Origin: Streptomyces liliiviolaceus
Lineage (GTDB): Bacteria; Actinomycetota; Actinomycetes; Streptomycetales; Streptomycetaceae
DNA length: 64,000 nt
Direction of reading: 5' to 3'
Assembly (NCBI RefSeq): GCF_018070025.1
Contig: NZ_JAGPYQ010000001.1
Location: 5,890,001-5,954,000, forward strand
Under the pieces are notes generated by a model. That model did no database searches. It was not told where the DNA came from and saw only the letters and a program-made list of their open reading frames with translations. Made by a program: the position numbers and the translations under genes. Shown here one piece after another: positions 58,252 to 64,000 of this stretch; position 1 is the first letter of the stretch, and each line of letters begins with the position of its first letter.

Positions 58252-59508
58252 GTGGCTCATCTGTTGGTGGTCGAAAGCTGGGTCGGGTCGATGAGCAGAC
58301 TGCTGCCACGGGCGATCCGGGAGGGTGGGCACGAGTTCACCTTCCTCACCCGGGACCTGCACCACTATCTGCGCTCCGCACCCGAGGGCACGGCCCATCC
58401 CCTGCTCGCGGCCCGCACCGTCACGACCGCCGAGACGAACGACCTCGCCACCCTGCTCCCGCACGTGGAGCGGCTGCACGAGGCCCTCGGCTTCGACGGA
58501 GTGGTCACCTCCTGCGACTACTACCTGCCCACCGTGGCGCGGATCGCCGCACGGCTGGGGCTTCCCGGGCCGACGCCCGAGGCCGTGGAGAACGCGTGCC
58601 GCAAGGACACCACCCGTCGCGTCCTGGACGAGGCCGGTGTTCCCGGCCCGCGGTTCGCCGTCTGCGCGGACCGGGCATCGGCCGAGGAGGCCGCCCGGGA
58701 GCTGGGCTTCCCGCTGGTGGTCAAGCCCGTCGACCTCTGCGCGGGCATGTTCGTACGGCGCGTGGACGACGAGCGGGAGCTGACCGAGGCCTGCCGGGCC
58801 ATCGCGGACTTCCCGCTGAACGCCCGCGGACAGCTGCGCGCACCCGTGCTCCTCCTCGAAGAACTCCTCGACGGGCCCGAAGTCAGCGTGGAGACCGTGT
58901 CGTTCGCCGGTACGACACACGTGGTGGGCGTGACCGACAAGAGCCTCGGCGGGGCGCCCGCCTTCATCGAGACCGGCCACATGTTCCCCGCCGAGCTCGC
59001 CCCGGCCGACGCCGAGGCCGCCCAGGACACCGCCGTCCAGGCGATCAAGGCGCTCGGGCTGGACTCCGTCGTGGCCCACACCGAGATCAGGCTGACCGCC
59101 GCCGGGCCCCGCGTCGTCGAGGTCAACCCGCGCCCGGCGGGTAACCGCATCACCGAGCTCGTCCGTCACGTCACCGGCCTCGACCTGGCCGCCGCCTGCG
59201 TCGACGTGGCTCTCGACCGCGCCCCCGACCTGCGGCCCCGCGCCACCGGGCTCCGCAGCGCGGCCGTGGGTTTCCTCGTGCCGGACACCGAGGGCATGCT
59301 GGAGTCGGTCGAGGGGGCCGACCAAGTGCGGTCGGCAGAAGGCGTCTTGGAGATCCAGCTCGCCGAGCCGGGCCGGACGGTGAAGGCCGCGGGCAGCAAC
59401 AACGAATACCTCGGCCATGTGATGGCGGGCGACGCCGAAGGGCCCGGTGCGCGGGCCCGGGTCGAGTCACTGCTGTCCGCACTGCGACCGCGGGTGACCA
59501 CCCGATGA
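58252..59508 (+). CDS. ATP-grasp family ligase
   Basis: This 418-residue protein starts at GTG 58252, preceded by AAGGAGAG. The three-part ATP-grasp fold shows a pre-ATP-grasp domain ('HLLVVESWVGSMSRLLPRAIREGGHEFTFLTRD', 'VVTSCDYYLPTVARIAARLGLPGPTPEAVENACRKDTTRRVLDEAGVPGP'), the nucleotide-binding Lys118 and Lys158 ('FPLVVKPVDLCAGMFV'), 'LLEELLDGPEVSVETVSFAG', and the Mg-binding 'AHTEIRLTAAGPRVVEVNPRPAGNRI'. It joins a carboxylate to an amine through an acyl-phosphate and probably makes an amide or dipeptide-like bond. It is first in a six-gene operon under the metal box. Confidence 0.93.
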   Translation: MAHLLVVESWVGSMSRLLPRAIREGGHEFTFLTRDLHHYLRSAPEGTAHPLLAARTVTTAETNDLATLLPHVERLHEALGFDGVVTSCDYYLPTVARIAARLGLPGPTPEAVENACRKDTTRRVLDEAGVPGPRFAVCADRASAEEAARELGFPLVVKPVDLCAGMFVRRVDDERELTEACRAIADFPLNARGQLRAPVLLLEELLDGPEVSVETVSFAGTTHVVGVTDKSLGGAPAFIETGHMFPAELAPADAEAAQDTAVQAIKALGLDSVVAHTEIRLTAAGPRVVEVNPRPAGNRITELVRHVTGLDLAAACVDVALDRAPDLRPRATGLRSAAVGFLVPDTEGMLESVEGADQVRSAEGVLEIQLAEPGRTVKAAGSNNEYLGHVMAGDAEGPGARARVESLLSALRPRVTTR

Positions 59509-60356
59509 GGACACCGGCACGGGCACAGGGCCGGACGCGGGCACCGGTCTCGTACGACGATCTCGTGCGGCGGGTTCTCGCCGGTGAGCTGGGTCCGGAG
59601 CCCCGAGGGCTGCGTGTCGCGGTGGCGTTCACCACGAGTCAGGCCGTACGGCACGACGGGCGCCGCGGCGGCTATCGCAACGAGGTGCTCAGTCTGCGCC
59701 TCGGCCGGGCGGTCGGCTCGTGCGCGGTCGAGCCCGGGGCACTGCCGGACGGTGCGGTGGAGGACTGCGCCGGAGCCGACATCGCACGGCTGCTGGAGCA
59801 TCCGCTCCCGTCGGTCCGCGTGGCGGCGCTGGACGCCTATCTGATGCATGTGCGCCCGCACGAACCGGAGCACGGGGCACTCCCCTGCCTCCTGCCCGCC
59901 GGAAGTTCCCTGGAGAAGTCCCGGGCCCGGGCGCGGGCCGTCGTCGAACTGCTGGACGTCCGGCCGGGGCAGACCGTGCTCGTCGTCGGTGTCGTCAACT
60001 CCCTTCTGGAGGAGCTGCGTTCGCGTGGCGTCTCGTACATACCGTGTGATCTCAAGGGCGGTACGACGGAGTGGGGCGAGCGTGTCGCGACCGACATGCA
60101 CGCCGAACTCGGTCGCTGTGACGCCGTGCTGGCCTCCGGCATGACCCTCGGCAACGGGTCCTTCGAGTCGCTGCGGACGCATGCCCTGAGCAGCGGACAG
60201 CAGTTGGTGATGTTCGCGCAGACCGGCAGTGCCGTGCTGCCCTGGTTCCTCGGTGCCGGGGTGAGCGCCGTGTGTGCGGAGCCGTACCCCTTCTTCTGGC
60301 TGGACGGCGGTCCCGGTGTCATCCACCGCTACCGCGGTGCGGAGGCCGCGCTGTGA
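59505..60356 (+). CDS. Rossmann-like DUF364 (heavy-metal chelation type) protein
   Basis: These 283 residues overlap the ATP-grasp gene by ATGA. The N-terminal part 'LRVAVAFTTSQAVRHDGRRGGYRNEVLSLRLGRAVGSCAVEPG' and the Rossmann half 'VLVVGVVNSLLEELRSRGVSYIPCDLKGG', 'CDAVLASGMTLGNGSFESLRTHA', 'FAQTGSAVLPWFLGAGVSAVCAEPYPFFWLDGGPGVIHRYR' resemble DUF4213/DUF364 proteins, annotated as putative heavy-metal chelators. Within this pathway it may be an NAD-dependent or PLP-product-handling enzyme, or a metal-loading factor. It is not a well-characterised family, so the role is open. Confidence 0.8.
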   Translation: MRTPARAQGRTRAPVSYDDLVRRVLAGELGPEPRGLRVAVAFTTSQAVRHDGRRGGYRNEVLSLRLGRAVGSCAVEPGALPDGAVEDCAGADIARLLEHPLPSVRVAALDAYLMHVRPHEPEHGALPCLLPAGSSLEKSRARARAVVELLDVRPGQTVLVVGVVNSLLEELRSRGVSYIPCDLKGGTTEWGERVATDMHAELGRCDAVLASGMTLGNGSFESLRTHALSSGQQLVMFAQTGSAVLPWFLGAGVSAVCAEPYPFFWLDGGPGVIHRYRGAEAAL

Positions 60357-61438
60357 CCACGGCCGCACTGCGTCCCCTCGCCGCCAACCCCGATCTGCTC
60401 TCCCTGGTCGGCCGCACACCGCTGGCCCGGGTGACCACCGATCTGCCCTGCCCGCAGCCGGGTTTCTGGGCCAAGCTGGAAGGTCTCGCCGCCGGCGGCA
60501 TGAAGGCCCGCGCGGCGGTGTCCATGCTGCTCGGCGCCCGTGAACGGGGTGAACTGCGCCCCGGCGCACCGGTGGTGGAGTCCACCTCCGGGACGCTCGG
60601 CATCGGACTCGCCTTCGCCGGGCAGGCCCTGGGGCACCCCATCGTGCTCGTCGGCGACACCGAACTCGAACCGTCCATGCGGCAGTTGCTGCGCTCCTAC
60701 GGTGCCCGTCTCGAACTCGTCGACCGGCCCGCAGGTGTGGGCGGCTGGCAGGCGGCCCGGCTGGCCCGGCTGCGCGAGCTCCTCGGGACGCTGCCGGACG
60801 CGTACTGGCCCGATCAGTACAACAACCCCGACAACATCGCCGGTTACGCCTCGCTCGCCGCCGAACTCGCCACCCAGCTCGACCATTTGGACGTGCTGGT
60901 GTGCAGCGTCGGCACGGGCGGTCACAGCGCGGGCATCGCGGGGCCGTTGCGCAGGCACTGGCCCGGGCTGCGGCTGATCGGTGTGGACGCCACCGGCTCC
61001 ACCATCTTCGGCCAGCCCGCCAGGCCACGGCTGATGCGCGGCCTGGGCAGCAGCATCCATCCGCGCAACGTGGCCTACGAGGCCTTCGACGAGGTGCACT
61101 GGGTGGGCCCGGCCGAGGCCGCGGACGCCTGCCGGCGGCTCGCCCGGGGCAGTTTCGTCAGCGGCGGCTGGAGCACGGGCGCGGTCGCGCTGGTCTCCGC
61201 GTGGGCGGCCCGGGTCCATCCCGGTGCCGTGGTCGCCACCGTCTTCCCCGACGGCCCCCACCGCTATCTCGGTTCGGTCTACGACGACGACTTCGCGGCG
61301 GCCCACGGCCTCGACCCGGCCGCTGCCGCCACCCGCCCCGTCGAGATCCCGCACGCGCGTGCCGTCGAGGCCACCGGCTGGGTCCGCTGCACCACGGTGA
61401 CCGACCCTCTGCTCACCCCCCTGGAAGGGAGCCCGTGA
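60353..61438 (+). CDS. Cysteine-synthase-like PLP-dependent enzyme
   Basis: These 361 residues start at GTG 60353, overlapping the previous TGA. The fold-type II PLP enzyme has the Schiff-base Lys51 in 'GLAAGGMKARAAVSML', the substrate loop 'VVESTSGTLGIGLAFAGQALG', a phosphate-binding 'VCSVGTGGHSAGIAGPLRR', and 'FVSGGWSTGAVALVSAW'. The usual 'NPxGSxKDR' active-site context of cysteine synthase is changed to AAGGMKAR, so it is probably specialised, in the manner of SbnA or 2,3-diaminopropionate enzymes, for a beta-replacement reaction on O-phospho- or O-acetylserine with a nitrogen nucleophile. Confidence 0.87.
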   Translation: MTTAALRPLAANPDLLSLVGRTPLARVTTDLPCPQPGFWAKLEGLAAGGMKARAAVSMLLGARERGELRPGAPVVESTSGTLGIGLAFAGQALGHPIVLVGDTELEPSMRQLLRSYGARLELVDRPAGVGGWQAARLARLRELLGTLPDAYWPDQYNNPDNIAGYASLAAELATQLDHLDVLVCSVGTGGHSAGIAGPLRRHWPGLRLIGVDATGSTIFGQPARPRLMRGLGSSIHPRNVAYEAFDEVHWVGPAEAADACRRLARGSFVSGGWSTGAVALVSAWAARVHPGAVVATVFPDGPHRYLGSVYDDDFAAAHGLDPAAAATRPVEIPHARAVEATGWVRCTTVTDPLLTPLEGSP

Positions 61439-62526
61439 AGGCCACCCTGCGCACCGTACGGCTCACGCTCGCCGAGCCGCTGCGCATATCCCGTTCCGTG
61501 ACGACCGCCCGCGACGCCGTCTGGCTCACGATCGAGCACGACGGCCTGCACGGCCACGGCGAGGCCGTCACCAGCGTCTACTACGGCCTCGACACCGCCA
61601 CACTGCAAAAGGAGTTGTACGCGTCCGGCCGCGGCCTGGGCCGTTTCCCCGACCCGGAGAGCGCGTTGCGCGCCTGGTCGGCGCGGGACGGGCGGCCGGA
61701 GGACCGGCCGCCCGCGGTCACCGCCGCCGTGGAGGCCGCGCTGCTCGACCTGTGCGGCAAGCGGTCCGGCGCCCCCGTCCACCGACTGCTCGGAGCCGAA
61801 AGCGCTCCGAGTGCCTCCACCGCCCGTACCATCGGTATCGTCCCGGCCCCGCGCGCCGCCGCGCAGGCGCGCGCATTCGTGGCCGCCGGTTTCGCCCTCG
61901 TCAAGGTGAAGGCCGGCACACCGGACCCCGAGGACGACCTCGCCCGCGTCCGCGCCGTACGTTCCGCCGCGCCCGACGCCCGGCTCCTGCTCGACCCCAA
62001 CGGCGCCTGGACCGCCGAGCAGACCCGCCATCTGCTGCCCCGGTACGCCGAGTTGGGTGTCGAGGCCGTCGAGCAGCCCGTCGCCCCCGGTGATCCGGAG
62101 GCGCTGGCACGGCTCGCCGAGCGTTCACCACTGCCGCTGATCGCCGACGAGGACGCCGTCGGGTTCGAAGACGTACGCCGTCTGGCGGGCCGGGTGCACG
62201 GGGTGAACGTCAAGCTCGCCAAGTGCGGCGGCCCCCGGGCCGCGCTGCGGATGGCCGAGCTGATCGCCGGCAGTGGCACCGAGCTGATGCTCGGCTGCCT
62301 CACCGCCAGCACGCTCGGCCTGGCGCCCGCCGTGCACCTCGCCGACCGCGCCCGCTGGGCCGACCTCGACGGGCATCTGCTGCTCGCCGACGACCCGTGG
62401 ACCGGGATCGGCGGCGCCGACGGCGTCGTACGGGCGAGTGAGCTGCCCGGACTCGGCGTACGGGAGAAGGACGGGCACGGGAAGGACGGGCGGAGGCCGC
62501 GTACCGGAGAGGCGGCAGGTCCGTGA
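61435..62526 (+). CDS. Dipeptide epimerase-like enolase superfamily enzyme
   Basis: These 363 residues start with GTG at 61435, overlapping the upstream stop. The enolase-superfamily barrel carries KxK (Lys157 and Lys159 in 'FALVKVKAG'), metal ligands Asp187 ('LLLDPNGAW'), Glu213 ('AVEQPV') and Asp238 or Asp240 ('IADEDA'), and the opposing Lys260 or Lys263 ('VNVKLAKCGG'). It belongs to the mandelate-racemase/dipeptide-epimerase group, which inverts the alpha-carbon of L-Ala-L-Glu-like dipeptides. The third metal position reads IADED rather than IADES. In this operon it likely epimerises a peptide-like intermediate made by the ATP-grasp ligase. Confidence 0.88.
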   Translation: MKATLRTVRLTLAEPLRISRSVTTARDAVWLTIEHDGLHGHGEAVTSVYYGLDTATLQKELYASGRGLGRFPDPESALRAWSARDGRPEDRPPAVTAAVEAALLDLCGKRSGAPVHRLLGAESAPSASTARTIGIVPAPRAAAQARAFVAAGFALVKVKAGTPDPEDDLARVRAVRSAAPDARLLLDPNGAWTAEQTRHLLPRYAELGVEAVEQPVAPGDPEALARLAERSPLPLIADEDAVGFEDVRRLAGRVHGVNVKLAKCGGPRAALRMAELIAGSGTELMLGCLTASTLGLAPAVHLADRARWADLDGHLLLADDPWTGIGGADGVVRASELPGLGVREKDGHGKDGRRPRTGEAAGP

Positions 62527-63761
62527 AGACGCTGTACGAGATACGCGGCTTCTCGCCCGCGATCCGGCTCCTCCTCGTCAACCAGTTCGGTGTCAACACC
62601 GGCTTCTACCTGCTCATCCCCTATCTGGCCACGCATCTGGGCGAGGACCTGGGCATGTCGGCGGCCGTCGTCGGGATCGTCCTCGGGGTGCGCAACCTCA
62701 GCCAGCAGGGGCTGTTCCTCATCGGTGGTTCGGCGGCGGACCGGCTCGGGGCACGCGGGGTGATCATCGCCGGCTGCGGAGTGCGCACGGCGGGCTTCGC
62801 GCTGTTCGCGCTCGGCGACGGGCTCGTGGTGCTGCTGGCCGCGTCCGTGCTGAGCGGGCTCGCCGGGGCGCTGTTCAACCCGGCCGTGCGGACCTATCTC
62901 GCGCAGGAGGCGGGCGAGCGCAAGGCCGAGGCGTTCGCGCTGTTCAACGTGTTCGCGACCACCGGGGCGCTGGTCGGACCGCTGCTCGGCAGTGTGCTGC
63001 TGCTCGTCGACTTCCGGGCGTCCGCGCTCAGCGCTGCCGGGATCTTCGCGGTGCTCACCGTGGCACAGGCCCTGGTGCTGCCCGCGCGGGCGGTACCGCC
63101 GAGTGCGGGCGGTGTGCTCGCGGACTGGCGCGAGGTGGTCGGCAACCGCGCCTTCCTCGCCTTCTCGCTGGCCATGGTCGGCATGTTCACCCTGGAGAAC
63201 CAGCTGTATCTGCTGCTGCCCGACGGGGCCCGCCGGGCCACGGGCTGGGACGGCGCGGCCGGACTGGTCTTCCTCGTGGGCACGCTCGCCAATCTCGCCC
63301 TGCAGATGCGGCTCACCCGGGCGCTGAAGCCGTACGGCAGACGGGCGATCGGCGCCGGACTCGCCCTGATGGGACTGGCCTTCCTGCCGCCGATGCTGGT
63401 GTCGGGCGCCGGCTCCCCCGAGTGGTGGCACGCCGTTCCGGTCCTCGTGGGCGTCCTGCTCCTCTATGTGGGTGTCATGGTCGCGCAGCCCTTCGTGATG
63501 GAGCTGATCCCCGGTTTCGGACGGCCGGAGCTGACCGGCACCTACTTCGGCATCTTCTACATGGTGTCGGGGATCGCCGCGGCCGTCGGCAACACGGCCG
63601 TGGGCTGGGCCATGGACGCCGGGGACCGGCAGGACGCGGCCTGGCTGCCCTGGGCCTGCTGCCTGGTGTTCGGGCTGGCGTCGGCGGCCGGCTTCACCTG
63701 GCTGCGCCGTCTCGGCGCCCTGCCCGTACGTCCCGCCCCTGCCGTGGAGGCGACGGTATGA
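62523..63761 (+). CDS. MFS transporter, probable exporter
   Basis: These 412 residues start at GTG 62523, overlapping the epimerase stop. The protein has 12 predicted transmembrane helices in two halves. The MFS motif A region reads 'GGSAADRLGARGVIIAG' between TM2 and TM3. Relatives of this type (MdtH-like) are drug or metabolite exporters. Being the only transporter in the operon and placed after the biosynthetic genes, it probably exports the finished product. No import system is visible in the window. Confidence 0.9.
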   Translation: MKTLYEIRGFSPAIRLLLVNQFGVNTGFYLLIPYLATHLGEDLGMSAAVVGIVLGVRNLSQQGLFLIGGSAADRLGARGVIIAGCGVRTAGFALFALGDGLVVLLAASVLSGLAGALFNPAVRTYLAQEAGERKAEAFALFNVFATTGALVGPLLGSVLLLVDFRASALSAAGIFAVLTVAQALVLPARAVPPSAGGVLADWREVVGNRAFLAFSLAMVGMFTLENQLYLLLPDGARRATGWDGAAGLVFLVGTLANLALQMRLTRALKPYGRRAIGAGLALMGLAFLPPMLVSGAGSPEWWHAVPVLVGVLLLYVGVMVAQPFVMELIPGFGRPELTGTYFGIFYMVSGIAAAVGNTAVGWAMDAGDRQDAAWLPWACCLVFGLASAAGFTWLRRLGALPVRPAPAVEATV

Positions 63762-64000
63762 CGAGCGGCAATCTGCTGACCGACAACCCGGAGCTGTACG
63801 AGGCCAGGTTCCCCGATCCCGAACGGCTGGCCGGGCGCTGGGCACAGGACTGTCTGCGCCGGTACGGGGCCGGACCGAAAGTCCTGGACCTGGGATGCGG
63901 CACCGGACGGGACGCGGCCCAACTGCACAGGGACGGCAGGTCGGTCGTCGGCGCCGATCTGTCCGAGGCGATGCTGGCGTACGCCCGCGACCGGCACCCC
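63758..64000 (+). CDS. SAM-dependent methyltransferase, 3' end missing
   Basis: The ATG at 63758 overlaps the MFS stop by ATGA, so this gene belongs to the same operon. The visible 81 residues include the SAM motif 'KVLDLGCGTGRDAAQLHRDGRSVVGADLSEAMLAYAR'. The coding frame runs off the window. N- or O-methylation of the product is the obvious guess. The operon may continue beyond the window. Confidence 0.85.
   Translation, partial: MTSGNLLTDNPELYEARFPDPERLAGRWAQDCLRRYGAGPKVLDLGCGTGRDAAQLHRDGRSVVGADLSEAMLAYARDRHP

Overview
The window looks like chromosomal DNA from a Streptomyces, or a very close actinobacterial relative. It is uniformly GC-rich. It uses many GTG and TTG starts, and stop/start overlaps of the ATGA or GTGA type are common. 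The gene families are typical of that genus: ANTAR, PaaX, XRE-DUF397, LAL-type LuxR, DUF574 methyltransferase, streptogrisin-like protease, and secreted GH10, GH78 and GH92 enzymes. I saw no rRNA, tRNA, CRISPR array, transposase or phage gene.

Layout. 1-4 kb: a partial winged-helix regulator, an ANTAR protein, a PaaX-type regulator divergent from an acyl-CoA dehydrogenase, and a small copper chaperone. 4.1-7.3 kb: an unannotatable three-gene membrane operon in which the end of one protein and the start of the next share a Gly-rich motif. 7.3-9.7 kb: a LacI regulator divergent from a Gfo/Idh/MocA oxidoreductase, with three matching operators between them. 9.7-20.3 kb: housekeeping and metabolic genes (sulfatase-modifying-factor fold protein, SthA-like flavoprotein, YciO/Sua5, TauE permease, Nudix, secreted amidohydrolase with a discoidin domain, TetR, a LysR-type effector domain without a DNA-binding domain beside DUF5997, luciferase-like oxidoreductase, GNAT). 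20.5-30.4 kb: a small secreted protein, a STAS-like remnant, two two-component systems, a repeat-rich membrane protein and an L,D-transpeptidase lipoprotein. 30.6-36.8 kb: secreted degradative enzymes (xylanase, serine protease, alpha-mannosidase). 36.9-41.3 kb: a DUF1206 protein and a compact signalling operon (receiver-flavoprotein fusion, cNMP-domain histidine kinase, UBP zinc finger). 41.5-57.9 kb: two large LAL regulators, an XRE/DUF397 pair, a DUF574 methyltransferase, a BBE-type oxidase, a rhamnosidase and a methyltransferase.

The most interesting region is 58.07-64.0 kb. An intrinsic terminator is followed by a promoter whose -35 and -10 elements enclose a 19-bp Fur/Zur-type box. Six tightly overlapping genes follow: ATP-grasp ligase, DUF364 Rossmann/metal-chelation protein, cysteine-synthase-like PLP enzyme, dipeptide epimerase-like enolase, MFS exporter and a methyltransferase cut by the window edge. 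I read this as a metal-repressed pathway that makes and exports a small amino-acid-derived metallophore without an NRPS. The product is unknown.

Regulatory DNA is unusually readable here. There are palindromic operators at 1.9, 8.4, 30.6, 32.7, 46.3, 52.8 and 58.1 kb, several probable leaderless starts, and strong hairpin terminators. A dispersed element of about 40 bp with the core GCGCAGTTCCCCGCGCCCCT occurs at least seven times, once inside a coding sequence.
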